64,000 bases of DNA from Mycolicibacterium tusciae JS617 (GCF_000243415.2 NZ_KI912270.1:124001-188000); one strand, 5' to 3'. Positions 1-9,343 are shown, counted from the stretch's first letter. Made by a program: numbers and translations. Notes: generated by a model not told the origin, from the letters alone.

Positions 1-439
1 CGTCGTAAGCCATGTGGTCGAGAACGGTGACATCGCCGTACTTGTAGCCGGCGCGGCTATCCATCAACAGGTGCGGCGCCCTGGTCATCGACTCCTGGCC
101 GCCCGCGACCACGACGTCGAACTCGCCGGCGCGAATCAGCTGATCGGCCAGCGCAATGGCGTCGATGCCGGACAGGCACATCTTGTTGATGGTCAGCGAA
201 GGCACGTCCCAGCCGATGCCGGCGGAGACCGCAGCCTGCCTGGCGGGCATTTGCCCGGTGCCTGCGGTCAGCACCTGGCCCATGATGACGTATTCGACAG
301 CCGACGCCGGCACCTTAGCTTTTTCCAGCGCACCTGCGATCGCGACGGCTCCCAGGTCGCTACCCGAGAAGTCCTTCAGCGAACCCATCAATTTGCCGAT
401 TGGCGTACGAGCGCCAGCAACGATTACCGAAGTCGTCAT
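1..439 (-). CDS. fadA4: acetyl-CoA acetyltransferase (thiolase), 5' part only
   Basis: This is the N-terminal 146 residues of a thiolase; the rest lies beyond the window edge. The protein begins [16 protein letters not shown], the usual thiolase start, and contains [12 protein letters not shown], which holds the nucleophilic cysteine that carries the acyl group. Thiolases of this type condense or cleave acetoacetyl-CoA in the cytoplasm. The ATG at 439 is preceded by a strong GGAGG-type ribosome binding site. The gene is divergent from methylmalonyl-CoA epimerase at 523. The same pair sits next to nucS in M. tuberculosis (Rv1323/Rv1322A), which is why I use the fadA4 name; the symbol is by synteny and motif only. 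Confidence 0.9.
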   Translation of the reverse strand, partial: MTTSVIVAGARTPIGKLMGSLKDFSGSDLGAVAIAGALEKAKVPASAVEYVIMGQVLTAGTGQMPARQAAVSAGIGWDVPSLTINKMCLSGIDAIALADQLIRAGEFDVVVAGGQESMTRAPHLLMDSRAGYKYGDVTVLDHMAYD

Positions 440-522
440 TTCCCTGCCTCCAGTGCGTCTTCCGGCCGAGTGTGACCGATCACGCATATGCAATTGGTTT
501 TCATAGACGTTACCGTTGGGTC

Positions 523-993
523 ATGACCGCCGAGCAGATTGATGCCCGTCCGGCCCTCGCGAGCGCGTTGGTCACAGCCGTTGACCACGTCGGCATCGCC
601 GTTCCCGATCTCGACGTGGCCATCAAGTGGTACCACGACCACCTCGGAATGATCGTTCTGCACGAGGAGATCAACGACGACCAAGGCATCCGCGAGGCCA
701 TGCTGTCAGTGCGTGGCGCGCCGGTCGGCAGCGCACAGATCCAGTTGATGGCACCGCTCGATGAGACCTCGACCATCGCGAAGTTCCTCGACAAGCGCGG
801 TCCCGGAATTCAGCAGATCGCTTACCGCGTCAGCGACATCGACGCCCTCACCGAGCGGCTACGCGCCGACGGCGTCCGTCTCATTTACGATGCTGCGCGC
901 CGCGGCACCGCGAACTCGCGGATCAACTTCATCCATCCCAAGGATGCCGGCGGCGTCCTCGTCGAACTCGTCGAGCCCGCCGCCGATCACTGA
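523..993 (+). CDS. mce: methylmalonyl-CoA epimerase (VOC family)
   Basis: A 156-residue vicinal-oxygen-chelate protein that interconverts the 2R and 2S forms of methylmalonyl-CoA and so links propionate metabolism with methylmalonyl-CoA mutase. Two beta-alpha-beta-beta-beta modules are visible. The metal-site residues are His in VDHVGIAV, Gln in QIQLMAP and Glu in GVLVELVEP. Where the propionibacterial enzyme has a His pair (GLHH), this protein reads GIQQIAYRV, so one classical metal ligand is Gln. As I recall, mycobacterial homologs share this. The start is the ATG at 523 (MTAEQIDARPAL); the frame is open further upstream, but that extension lacks coding character and runs into the divergent thiolase gene. 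The function call is from family resemblance and neighbourhood. Confidence 0.85.
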   Translation: MTAEQIDARPALASALVTAVDHVGIAVPDLDVAIKWYHDHLGMIVLHEEINDDQGIREAMLSVRGAPVGSAQIQLMAPLDETSTIAKFLDKRGPGIQQIAYRVSDIDALTERLRADGVRLIYDAARRGTANSRINFIHPKDAGGVLVELVEPAADH

Positions 994-1022
994 CGCTGGC
1001 TTTCGCTTTCAGCGCCAATTCG

Positions 1023-1319
1023 TCAAGACCACTTGCGGGTGGGGCCCCGGGTAGCCCGGTTCGTCCAGCACGGCGTGTGCCAGTGACGTCGGTCTTCTGA
1101 CGCCTGTTCGCCACGATCGGCTGGCCAAACGACTACATGCGCAGTGCCAGAGCGTATTTCGTGATCGCATCCCGGGCAGCGGTAGGTCTTCGTCGCGCGT
1201 GCGGCCGAAACCGGACGCACTTCGTACTCATAACCGTCCGGACCGGGTTCGATCCGCCGGACCGCTGGAGGCGGCGGGATGGCGCGCTGCTTGCGCGGCG
1301 GTGTACGGCGCCGAGGCAT
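1023..1319 (-). CDS. conserved small protein, Rv1322-like, putative Zn-binding
   Basis: A 98-residue basic protein starting MPRRRTPPRKQRAIPPPP. The N-terminal third is Arg/Pro-rich. The C-terminal half has YRCPGCDHEI followed by HWHTPCW, a Cys-x2-Cys and His-x3-Cys set that looks like a single zinc site. It lies 11 bp downstream of nucS on the same strand, so the two are probably co-transcribed. The length matches the M. tuberculosis gene at the same position (Rv1322, 98 aa as I recall), which supports the ATG at 1319 over an in-frame upstream start at 1394 that would overlap nucS. No function is known to me. A nucleic-acid-related role is only an inference from the basic tail, the zinc motif and the nucS linkage. 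Confidence 0.75.
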   Translation of the reverse strand: MPRRRTPPRKQRAIPPPPAVRRIEPGPDGYEYEVRPVSAARATKTYRCPGCDHEIRSGTAHVVVWPADRGEQASEDRRHWHTPCWTNRATRGPTRKWS

Positions 1320-1330
1320 ATCGTCGGCGC

Positions 1331-2011
1331 TCAGAAGAGCCGGAACTCGTTGCTGTCCATGCCACGCATCTGGTCGTAGTCCAAAGTCACGCAACGAATC
1401 CCGCGGTCAGTCGCCAGCGTCCGCGCCTGAGGTTTGATCTGCTGGGCAGCGAATACTCCCGCGACGGGTGCGAGCACGGTGTCACGGTTGAGGAGTTCGA
1501 GGTAACGGGTGAGTTGTTCGACGCCGTCGATCTCGCCGCGCCGTTTGATCTCGACCGCGACCGAGCGGCCGGTCTCGTCGCGACACAGGAGGTCCACCGG
1601 ACCGATCGCGGTCATGTACTCGCGGCGCACCAGTGAGTAGCCCGTGCCCAGCAGCTCGACGTGTTCGGCCAGCAGCTCCTGCAGGTGCGCCTCGACGCCG
1701 TCCTTGACCAACCCGGGGTCGACACCGAGTTCGTGGCTGGAGTCGTGCTCGATGCCCTCCAGAGTGATGCGCAGCTGCTCCCCTGCCTTGTTCTGGACCA
1801 CCCACACGGGAGTAGGGCCGTCGGGCTCCTCGGTGAGCCAACAGGGCGGGCTCATCCAGTTCAGCGGTTTATAGGCACGATCGTCGGCATGGACGCTCAC
1901 CGACCCGTCGGCCTTGATGAGCAGCAGGCGGCGGGCCGACGGCAGATGAGCGGTCAGGCGCCCGACGTAGTCGACGGTGCACTGGGCGATCACGAGACGC
2001 ACCCGAACCAC
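1331..2011 (-). CDS. nucS: mismatch-specific endonuclease NucS/EndoMS
   Basis: A 226-residue protein of normal NucS length. Actinobacteria that lack MutS/MutL use NucS to cut DNA at mismatches, and loss of it gives a hypermutator state. The N-terminal DNA-binding/dimer domain runs to about residue 120. The C-terminal RecB-like nuclease carries GPVDLLCRD and VAVEIKRRG, the D-E-x-K metal site. The protein ends in EFRLF, the C-terminal peptide that docks on the beta sliding clamp. The GTG at 2011 matches the known start of homologs; a GTG at 2002 has slightly better ribosome-binding-site spacing. The gene is divergent from the membrane cyclase at 2049, with only 37 bp between them. Confidence 0.95.
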   Translation of the reverse strand: MVRVRLVIAQCTVDYVGRLTAHLPSARRLLLIKADGSVSVHADDRAYKPLNWMSPPCWLTEEPDGPTPVWVVQNKAGEQLRITLEGIEHDSSHELGVDPGLVKDGVEAHLQELLAEHVELLGTGYSLVRREYMTAIGPVDLLCRDETGRSVAVEIKRRGEIDGVEQLTRYLELLNRDTVLAPVAGVFAAQQIKPQARTLATDRGIRCVTLDYDQMRGMDSNEFRLF

Positions 2012-2048
2012 CTTAAGGGGCCGGACGGCAACCTAGGCTTTAGCCACG

Positions 2049-3680
2049 ATGACGGCCAACAAGTCCGTGGCACAGCGACTGGGTCGCGTGCTGGAGCGGG
2101 TGACAAGCCAGAGCAGCCGTGTGCCCGCCACGCCCGAATACGGCTCGTGGATCCTCGGCCGGGTATCCGAGAGCCAACACAGGCGACGTATTCGCATCCA
2201 GATCATCCTCACCGTGTTCGTGGTCGTCGCGAATCTCATCGGGATCGGGGTGGCGACCCTGGTCGTCACCGTCGCCTTCCCGACGCCCAGCGTCTTCGAA
2301 CCCGAGGTCCGTCCGATCACCTTCATCGCGGTGCCGATCTACGTCGCGACCGCGCTGATCGTCGGGGTCTTCTGGGCGACCACCCGCGTGATGAACAATG
2401 TGCGCTGGGCCATTGAGGAACGACCACCGACGCGCGAAGACCAGCGCAACACGTTCTTTGCCCCGTGGCGACTCACTCGCGTGCTGCTGGCGCTGTGGGG
2501 CGTCGGCACCGCCGTGCTCACCACGTTGTATGGAACCGTCGATACCGACTACATCCCGAAGTGGTTGTTGGGCGTCAGTTTTCCCGGCATCGTCGTCTCG
2601 GCCAGTTGTTATCTCTTCACGGAGTTCGCGCTGCGGCCGGTCGCAGCGCAGGCGCTCGAGGCGGGCAGGCCTCCGCGTCGCACCGCCGAGGGCATCATGG
2701 GCCGCACGATGTTGGTCTGGGCTCTGGGCTCCGGCGTGCCGGTGCTCGGCATCTTTCTCGCCGCCGCGATCACATTGATCCAACAGAATGTGACGCCAAC
2801 GCAGTTCACGGTCGCCGTCATGATTCTCGCGCTGTTCGCATTGGTCTTCGGCGCGATTTTGATGTGGATCCTGTCCTGGCTCACCGTCACCCCGGTGCGG
2901 GTGGTCCGGGCCGCCCTCAACCGGGTGGAACAGGGCGATCTCGACACCGAGCTCGTGGTCTTCGACGGGACCGAACTCGGGCAGCTGCAGCGGGGTTTCA
3001 ACTCGATGGTCCTAGGGCTGCGTCAGCGAGAACGTATTCGGGACCTGTTCGGTCGTCATGTCGGCCGCGAGGTGGCCGCCGCCGCGGAGCAACAGCGACC
3101 GAAGCTGGGCGGCGAGGAGCGCCATGTCGCGGTGATTTTCGTCGACATCATCGGGTCCACCCAGTTGGTGACCGGTAGACCGGCTACTGAGGTCGTCGAC
3201 CTCTTGAACCGGTTCTTCGCGGTCATCGTCGACGAAGTCGATCGCCACCACGGATTCGTCAACAAGTTCGAAGGCGACGCGGCCCTGGCCGTCTTCGGAG
3301 CACCCAACCACCTCGACAATCCCGAGGGCGAGGCACTGGCCGCCGGCCGCGCGATCGCCCGGCGGATCCGCGACGAGGCACCCGAATGCGACGCCGGGAT
3401 CGGCGTCGCGGCCGGCGAGGCGGTCGCCGGCAACGTGGGTGCCAACGAGCGCTTCGAGTACACCGTGATCGGCGAGCCAGTCAACGAGGCCGCCCGCCTC
3501 TGTGAGTTGGCGAAAGATTCGCCGGGTCACCTGCTCGCGTCCTCGGACGCGGTCGGCAACGCCGACGAGACTGAGCGCGCGCACTGGACTCTCGGCGATT
3601 CGGTGACGCTACGAGGCCACGACGAACCGACTCGGCTCGCGCTTCCGGTTCAACCGGCCCGGAATTCCTTGGCGACCTGA
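2049..3680 (+). CDS. membrane-bound class III adenylate cyclase with HAMP domain
   Basis: A 543-residue protein. About six hydrophobic segments (residues 50-285) are followed by a HAMP linker (SWLTVTPVRVVRAALNRVEQGD, about 290-340) and a class III cyclase catalytic domain (about 365-530). The catalytic domain has both metal-binding aspartates (VIFVDIIGST and FEGDAALAVFGAP), the purine-contacting Lys (VNKFEGD) and the transition-state N-x3-R (EPVNEAARL). It should therefore make cAMP from ATP at the cytoplasmic face, with activity tuned through the membrane and HAMP parts. It corresponds to the Rv1318c-Rv1320c family. M. tuberculosis has three tandem copies at this place; only one is present here. 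Confidence 0.9.
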   Translation: MTANKSVAQRLGRVLERVTSQSSRVPATPEYGSWILGRVSESQHRRRIRIQIILTVFVVVANLIGIGVATLVVTVAFPTPSVFEPEVRPITFIAVPIYVATALIVGVFWATTRVMNNVRWAIEERPPTREDQRNTFFAPWRLTRVLLALWGVGTAVLTTLYGTVDTDYIPKWLLGVSFPGIVVSASCYLFTEFALRPVAAQALEAGRPPRRTAEGIMGRTMLVWALGSGVPVLGIFLAAAITLIQQNVTPTQFTVAVMILALFALVFGAILMWILSWLTVTPVRVVRAALNRVEQGDLDTELVVFDGTELGQLQRGFNSMVLGLRQRERIRDLFGRHVGREVAAAAEQQRPKLGGEERHVAVIFVDIIGSTQLVTGRPATEVVDLLNRFFAVIVDEVDRHHGFVNKFEGDAALAVFGAPNHLDNPEGEALAAGRAIARRIRDEAPECDAGIGVAAGEAVAGNVGANERFEYTVIGEPVNEAARLCELAKDSPGHLLASSDAVGNADETERAHWTLGDSVTLRGHDEPTRLALPVQPARNSLAT

Positions 3681-4933
3681 ACCGCATCGTCGAGCGAGTC
3701 GAACACGATCGCGTGATGGCCTTGCCGGGTGTCTGCGGGCATCACCTTGTGGTCGGGGTCGACCAGGAAGCCTTCCTTATTCATGGCCGTCAGGTCTGTC
3801 CGCAAACCGGCGAGCATATTGCGGGCGGCACCGTTGATGTCGTCAATGCGCGACAACTCCAGAATGGCAACGTCATAGTCGCCTCGCTCGTTTTCTACCG
3901 TGCGAAGCACTTGTTCAGCACCGGCGAATAACAAATCGCCGTGCAGCTCGTATACCCGCACGCCCTCACACAGGTCGTAGCGCGCCCGGATCGTTGAGGA
4001 GGATTCCCTTGTGACAGTGAGGAAATGCAAACCTAGCCGCGCAGACAGGCTGCGACACACCCGCACTCCGCGCACACTGTTGCCCTTGGCATCCAACAGC
4101 GGTGAGTAGACTCCGATCCCCAACTGCCCGGGCAATACCGCGACAATGCCGCCACCCACCCCGCTCTTGGCCGGCATACCGACCGCACTCACCCAATCCC
4201 CGGCTGCGTCGTACATTCCGCAGGTCACCATCACACTCAGCGTGCGCTGCACCACCGCGCTGTCGGTCACCCGTCGCCCGGTACATGGATTCACGCCGCC
4301 GCGCGCAAGCGTCGTCGCCATCCGGGCGAGATCGGTGCTGGTCACCCTGAGCGAGCACTGGCGAAAATACACGTCGAGCACTTCGTCGGGGTCGCCGTCG
4401 AGCACCCCGAAGCTCTGCAGCATGTAGGCGATGGCGCGGTTGCGGCTGCCAGTGGCCTTTTCCGAGGCGTACACATCGTGGTCGATGTCAAGTTTGCGGC
4501 CGGCACAGCGGGAGTAGAACTCGTGGATCCGTGCGAACCGCTCGTCGGGTGTGGTGCCCGGGACCAGGGAGACGGCGGCGATCGCGCCGGCGTTGATCAT
4601 GGGGTTCTTCGGCCTCTTGGTGGTGTCGTCGACGCTGATCTCGTTGAAGGCCTCACCCGACGGCTCGACGCCGATCTTCGCGTCGACTACGTCCTGCCCG
4701 ACCTGGTCGAGCGCGAGCGCATACGTAAACGGCTTCGAAATCGACTGGATCGTGAATTCGGTTGCTGCATCGCCTGATTCGTAAACAAACCCGTCTGATG
4801 ATGACAGCGACAGTCCGAATTCGGTCGGGTCGGCATTGGCAAGTTCGGGGATGTAATCGGCCACCGCCCCTTCGGTGTCTCCGGCGTGCTCATCGCGGAT
4901 CTGGTCCAGGTACTGCTGCACCAGTTCGGCCAC
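3650..4933 (-). CDS. glsA: glutaminase fused to a C-terminal STAS domain
   Basis: A 427-residue protein. Residues 1-305 form a beta-lactamase-fold glutaminase that hydrolyses glutamine to glutamate and ammonia; the catalytic Ser-x-x-Lys is in IQSISKPFTYAL, and KNPMINAGAIA and SGVGGGIVAV are family signatures. Residues about 320-420 form a STAS domain (YELHGDLLFAGAEQVLR, DVAILELSRIDDINGAARNML), normally a regulatory or nucleotide-sensing module. The fusion is known in actinobacteria. The start is GTG at 4933. The 3' end overlaps the cyclase gene by 31 bp in convergent orientation. It is divergent from the fatty-acyl-AMP ligase gene, with 62 bp between them. Confidence 0.9.
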   Translation of the reverse strand: MAELVQQYLDQIRDEHAGDTEGAVADYIPELANADPTEFGLSLSSSDGFVYESGDAATEFTIQSISKPFTYALALDQVGQDVVDAKIGVEPSGEAFNEISVDDTTKRPKNPMINAGAIAAVSLVPGTTPDERFARIHEFYSRCAGRKLDIDHDVYASEKATGSRNRAIAYMLQSFGVLDGDPDEVLDVYFRQCSLRVTSTDLARMATTLARGGVNPCTGRRVTDSAVVQRTLSVMVTCGMYDAAGDWVSAVGMPAKSGVGGGIVAVLPGQLGIGVYSPLLDAKGNSVRGVRVCRSLSARLGLHFLTVTRESSSTIRARYDLCEGVRVYELHGDLLFAGAEQVLRTVENERGDYDVAILELSRIDDINGAARNMLAGLRTDLTAMNKEGFLVDPDHKVMPADTRQGHHAIVFDSLDDAVQVAKEFRAG

Positions 4934-4995
4934 GGTGTCCGAGTGTAATTCCGAAGTTGCGTGTCGTCGGATTCGTCACACCGTCCACCAGGTAA

Positions 4996-6840
4996 GTGAT
5001 ACCGAGCGTCACATTAATTAGAATGGAGGTTGTGAACGGTTCGGTTGCCCCCGAGGGGCTGCTCAAGATCGAGGACTGTCTCGACGCTGACGGTGGCATT
5101 GTGCTGCCGCCCGGCGTCACGCTGATATCGCTCATCGACCGCAACATCGCCAACGTCGGTGACGCCGTTGCCTACCGCTACCTCGACTTCACGCGCTCAG
5201 AGGACGCTCCCGCCGTCGAATTGACATGGAAGCAACTCGGCTGTCGGATGCGGGCCGTCGGGGCCCGGCTGCAACAGATGACCTCGCGCGGTGACCGGGT
5301 GGCAGTCCTGGCGCCGCAGGGCCTCGACTACGTCACGGCGTTCTTCGCAGCGGTCAAGGCGGGGACGATCGCGGTGCCCTTGTTCGCCCCCGAACTCCAG
5401 GGGCACACCGAACGCCTGGAAACGGCGCTGCGCGATGCGCGACCCACGGCCATCCTGACGACAGTCGCAGCGGCCGAAACGGTACGAGAGTTCCTCGCAA
5501 ACCTCGCTTTTGCACGCACGATCCCCGTCATCGCAGTCGACGCCATCGAAGACTCGGCCGCCGAGGATTTCGTTCCGGCCGACATCGACGTGGACGAGGT
5601 CTCGCATCTGCAGTACACCTCGGGTTCGACGCGGTCGCCCGTCGGGGTGGAAATCACTCACCGCGCGGTCGGAACCAACCTGCTGCAGATGATCCTGTCC
5701 ATCGACCTGCTCGACAGGAACACCCACGGCGTCAGCTGGCTTCCGCTGTACCACGACATGGGGTTGTCGATGATCGGCTTCCCGGCGGTGTACGGGGGCC
5801 ACTCGACGCTGATGTCACCGACTGCCTTCATTCGCCGGCCGCAGCGCTGGATCCGCGCATTGTCGGACGGATCGCGGGAAGGGCGTGTGGTCACCGCGGC
5901 ACCGAACTTCGCCTACGAGTACACCGCACAGCGCGGCCGACCCGCGCCCGCAGAGGAACTCGACCTCGGCAATGTGGTGATGATCATCGGCTCTGAGCCG
6001 GTCAGCATGGAAGCGATCACCGCGTTTCATGACGCGTTCGCGTCGTACGGATTGCCGGCCACGGCGATCAAACCGTCGTATGGGATCGCCGAGGCGACCC
6101 TGTTCGTGTCGACCATCGCTCCGCCGGCCCGTGCCACGGTCGCATTCCTCGACCGAGGCCGACTTACCGAAGGTGAGGCGGTGCGCGTCGCGGCGCATGC
6201 CGAGAACGCGGTCGCGCACGTGTCGTGTGGTCAGGTCGCCCGCAGCCAGTGGGCCGTGATCGTCGACCCCGACGCCCAGACCGAACTCGCCGACGGACGG
6301 GTCGGCGAGATCTGGCTGCACGGAAACAACACCGCCAGGCGGTATTTCCGACGGCCCGAGGCATCCCGGCAGACCTTCGATGCCACGCTGCGTTCCCGGC
6401 TGGAGTTGGGAAGCCATGCCGACGGCTCACCGGGTGACGCCACATGGCTGCGCACCGGCGATCTCGGGGTCTACCTCGACGGCGAGTTGTACGTGATCGG
6501 GCGCCGCGCTGACGTGATTGCGGTCGACGGCCGCGACCACTCCCCGCAGGACGTCGAGGCCACCGCGCAGGCCGCGTCGCCGATGGTGCGCCGCGGTTAC
6601 GTCGCGGCGTTCTCCACCGAAGCCGGCGTCGTCATCGTCGCGGAGCGCGCGTCGGGTACTCGCCGCGCCGATCCCGATGCGGCGGTCGAAGCGATCCGCG
6701 CGGCCGTCGTCGATGTCCACGGACTCGACGTCGCGGACATCCGATTCGTGCCGGCCGGTGCCATCCCGCGCACCACGAGCGGCAAGGTGGCCCATCGCGC
6801 GTGCCGCGCCGAATATCTCAGCGGCGACTTACGCGGGTAA
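4996..6840 (+). CDS. fatty-acyl-AMP ligase (FadD32-like FAAL)
   Basis: A 614-residue adenylate-forming enzyme that activates fatty acids as acyl-AMP for transfer to a carrier protein rather than to CoA. It has LQYTSGSTRSP (the P-loop in its FAAL form), VSWLPLYHDMGLS, KPSYGIAEATLF, WLRTGDLG and the C-terminal lysine region PRTTSGKVAHRA. Its sequence follows FadD32 closely, but there is no polyketide synthase, carrier protein or acyl-CoA carboxylase gene beside it, so the partner and product are unknown. The first start is GTG at 4996; an ATG at 5023 (MEVVNGSVAP) is equally possible, as neither has a clean ribosome binding site. M. tuberculosis has no such gene at this locus as I recall, so it looks like an insertion relative to that order. 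Confidence 0.85.
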   Translation: MIPSVTLIRMEVVNGSVAPEGLLKIEDCLDADGGIVLPPGVTLISLIDRNIANVGDAVAYRYLDFTRSEDAPAVELTWKQLGCRMRAVGARLQQMTSRGDRVAVLAPQGLDYVTAFFAAVKAGTIAVPLFAPELQGHTERLETALRDARPTAILTTVAAAETVREFLANLAFARTIPVIAVDAIEDSAAEDFVPADIDVDEVSHLQYTSGSTRSPVGVEITHRAVGTNLLQMILSIDLLDRNTHGVSWLPLYHDMGLSMIGFPAVYGGHSTLMSPTAFIRRPQRWIRALSDGSREGRVVTAAPNFAYEYTAQRGRPAPAEELDLGNVVMIIGSEPVSMEAITAFHDAFASYGLPATAIKPSYGIAEATLFVSTIAPPARATVAFLDRGRLTEGEAVRVAAHAENAVAHVSCGQVARSQWAVIVDPDAQTELADGRVGEIWLHGNNTARRYFRRPEASRQTFDATLRSRLELGSHADGSPGDATWLRTGDLGVYLDGELYVIGRRADVIAVDGRDHSPQDVEATAQAASPMVRRGYVAAFSTEAGVVIVAERASGTRRADPDAAVEAIRAAVVDVHGLDVADIRFVPAGAIPRTTSGKVAHRACRAEYLSGDLRG

Positions 6841-6856
6841 CCTTCGGGTCCGCTGG

Positions 6857-7363
6857 TCAGCTGTCGCCGCCGCCGACCTCGGCAGGCAGGGGCGGCGGCA
6901 ACGGCGTTGTCGGCGTTGCCGACGGTGACGCCTCAGCCGGCGAGCCACCTACGCCGGACTGTTGCGGGGCATGGAAGTCGATCATCGTTTCCTCGCGGAT
7001 TATTTCCCTGCCCGCGCTGACGACCAAGGAGTCTTCGGTCACCCAGTAGGTGATGCCGTCGTTTTCGGCGGTGTAACCCTCGGTGGATTTCTCGGCGGGG
7101 ACGATCAGCTTGGCCCCGTCGCTCAACCGCACGCCGCGGTACTCATACTCACCGTCGGACACACAGATCGCCACCCGCGATGTTTTCGTGCTGCCGAAGA
7201 CGACGGCCTCGCTTGGCTTGGTGCAACGCGCAGTGGAGTCGATGTAGCCCTGAACGTCGGCGGAAGGGGCCGCCGTGGCCGAAGCCGGCACGGCAAAGGC
7301 CAGCGCTGAGCACACCGCCGCGGCGGCGGTCAGGCGAAGGAGGACCAGCGCACGAATCGACAT
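6857..7363 (-). CDS. small secreted protein of unknown function
   Basis: A 168-residue protein starting MSIRALVLLRLTAAAAV. A signal peptide of about 30 residues ends near PASATAAP, a typical signal-peptidase I site. The mature part has two cysteines (STARCTKP and VAICVSDG), which may form a disulfide, and a Pro/Ser/Thr-rich C-terminal tail ending in PLPAEVGGGDS. ATG 7363 is chosen because the hydrophobic signal begins there; an in-frame extension to 7396 adds unlikely residues. It is convergent with the acyl-AMP ligase and divergent from alkA. I do not recognise the family. Confidence 0.65.
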   Translation of the reverse strand: MSIRALVLLRLTAAAAVCSALAFAVPASATAAPSADVQGYIDSTARCTKPSEAVVFGSTKTSRVAICVSDGEYEYRGVRLSDGAKLIVPAEKSTEGYTAENDGITYWVTEDSLVVSAGREIIREETMIDFHAPQQSGVGGSPAEASPSATPTTPLPPPLPAEVGGGDS

Positions 7364-7532
7364 CACCGTCCACCTGAGCACGAACTGGTCTGGCACGCGA
7401 GTACCGATGCCGACAATTGTCGGGGATCGTTAGCGCACTGACATCGGAAGCTCCCGTGGTCAGCGCGGCCGCAGCGACGACCATGTCGGTTTTCCGCCAG
7501 TGATGTCGGTGGGCACGTGTAATCGTTGAGGC

Positions 7533-9017
7533 GTGCACGACGATTTCGACCGTTGTTACCGAGCCGTCCAATCCAAGGACGCGCGGTTCGACGGCTGGTT
7601 CGTGACCGCCGTGCTGACCACGAAGATCTACTGCAGGCCCAGCTGCCCGGTGCGCCCACCATTCGCCCGCAACATGCGGTTCTACCCCACCGCGGCTGCC
7701 GCGCAGAAAGCCGGCTTCCGGGCCTGCAAGCGTTGCCGGCCAGACGCCTCGCCGGGATCGCCGGAGTGGAACGTGCGCGGCGACGTCGTCGCCAGAGCGA
7801 TGCGTCTGATCACCGACGGAACGGTCGACCGTGAAGGGGTCACGGGCCTCGCTGCTCGCGTCGGATACACCACGCGCCAGCTCGAGCGGCTGTTGCAGGC
7901 AGAGGTGGGGGCGAATCCGCTTGCGCTGGCGAGGGCTCAGCGCACGCAGACCGCTCGCGTGCTCATCGAAACCACCGAATTGCCGTTCAGCGACGTCGCA
8001 TTCGCGGCCGGCTTCTCCAGCATCCGCCAGTTCAACGACACGGTACGAGCGGTATGCGATCTGACTCCCACCGCGCTGCGTCACCGTGCGCGCTCGCGGT
8101 TCAGCCGCGGGGAGGGTGCGGGCGACGCGCTGTCCTTGCGGCTGCCGGTACGCACGCCGTTCGCATACGAGGGGCTCTTCGGCCATCTGGCGGCCAGTGC
8201 GGTGCCCGGCGTCGAGGAGGTGCGAGACGGCAGCTACCGGCGGACGCTGAGGCTGGCCAATGGCAACGGAATCGTCAGTCTCACACCACAACCCGATCAT
8301 GTGCAATGCGATATCAGGTTGGACGACTTCCGGGATCTCGCCGCGGCCATCGCCCGATGCCGGCGTCTGCTCGACCTCGATGCGGATCCGGAGGCGGTCG
8401 TCGACGCGCTGAGCGCCGACCCGGACCTCAGTGTGCTGGTCGCCAAGGCGCCTGGGCAGCGCATACCACGGACCGTCGACGAGCAGGAACTGGCGCTGCG
8501 GGTGGTGCTTGGTCAGCAGGTATCGATCAAGGCCGCGCGCACGCACGCGGCCCGCATCGTCACCGCCTACGGTCAACCGGTCACCGATGTCGACGGTGGT
8601 CTCACGCATGCGTTCCCGGCGGTCGAGGATCTCGCCGAGATCGACCCGGTGCACCTCGCCTTTCCGAAGTCCCGCCAGCGGACGCTGATCACGCTGATCC
8701 GTGCGCTGGCCGGACGAGATGTCGTTCTGGACGCCGGATGCGACTGGGAGCGCGCCCGTGCACAGCTGGTGGAATTGCCCGGCATCGGACCGTGGACCGC
8801 AGAGGTGATCGCGATGCGGGGCCTCGGCGACCCTGATGCGTTTCCTGCCAGCGATCTCGGAGTGCGCATCGCTGCACAGCAGTTGGGTCTGCCGGCTGAG
8901 CCGCGGCCACTCGTCGGGCACAGCATGCGATGGCGTCCGTGGCGCTCGTACGCGACCCAGCACCTGTGGACGGCTTTGGATCACGCGGTCAACTCGTGGC
9001 CGCCAAAGGAGAAGTGA
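7533..9017 (+). CDS. alkA: Ada-type methyl-phosphotriester sensor fused to AlkA 3-methyladenine glycosylase
   Basis: A 494-residue fusion. Residues 1-75 are the Ada zinc domain, with four cysteines (C34, C38, C65, C68) that accept methyl groups from DNA phosphotriesters. Residues about 80-185 are an AraC-type helix-turn-helix. The rest is AlkA: an N-terminal domain about 200-300, then the helix-hairpin-helix glycosylase with LPGIGPWTAEVIAMRGLG and the catalytic Asp in PASDLGVR. The protein is both a methylation-activated regulator and the enzyme that removes alkylated bases. The start is GTG 7533, which keeps the Ada domain complete. The next gene, ogt, begins directly at 9018, so the two form an adaptive-response operon, now broken in its second gene. 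Confidence 0.93.
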   Translation: MHDDFDRCYRAVQSKDARFDGWFVTAVLTTKIYCRPSCPVRPPFARNMRFYPTAAAAQKAGFRACKRCRPDASPGSPEWNVRGDVVARAMRLITDGTVDREGVTGLAARVGYTTRQLERLLQAEVGANPLALARAQRTQTARVLIETTELPFSDVAFAAGFSSIRQFNDTVRAVCDLTPTALRHRARSRFSRGEGAGDALSLRLPVRTPFAYEGLFGHLAASAVPGVEEVRDGSYRRTLRLANGNGIVSLTPQPDHVQCDIRLDDFRDLAAAIARCRRLLDLDADPEAVVDALSADPDLSVLVAKAPGQRIPRTVDEQELALRVVLGQQVSIKAARTHAARIVTAYGQPVTDVDGGLTHAFPAVEDLAEIDPVHLAFPKSRQRTLITLIRALAGRDVVLDAGCDWERARAQLVELPGIGPWTAEVIAMRGLGDPDAFPASDLGVRIAAQQLGLPAEPRPLVGHSMRWRPWRSYATQHLWTALDHAVNSWPPKEK

Positions 9018-9302
9018 ATGGAAACCCTGCAATTTCGCGCCGTCCACAGTCCCGTCGGCCTGCTCACCCTGGCCGGCAGGGGCGGACGGTTGAGGCACCT
9101 GCGGATGGTCGACCAGACCTATGAACCCAGCCACGAAGGATGGGAAACCGACAACAACGCGTTTCCCGACGCCGTCGAGCAGCTGGAGGCCTATTTCGCC
9201 CGGGAGAGAACCGATTTCGATTTGAGTCTTGATTTGGTTGGCACCGAGTTCCAGCGTCGTGTGTGGACCGCCCTGTTGACGATCCCGTACGGCGAGACTC
9301 GG

Positions 9303-9343
9303 TCCTACGGCGAGATCGCCACACAGATCGGGTCGCCCGGCGC
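9303..9343 (+). repeat. 41-bp target-site duplication, left copy
   Basis: This stretch of ogt is repeated identically at 11102-11142 on the other side of the insertion sequence. Counting two flanking G bases that also match, the shared stretch is 43 bp (9301-9343 and 11100-11142). Such long duplications are rare among insertion sequences, but they are a known trait of the IS1634/IS1549 group. Confidence 0.92.

Noticed and set aside
1661..2416. Open frame of 251 codons crossing nucS and the cyclase start
   Set aside because: It spans two divergent real genes in shadow frames and has no plausible start signal.
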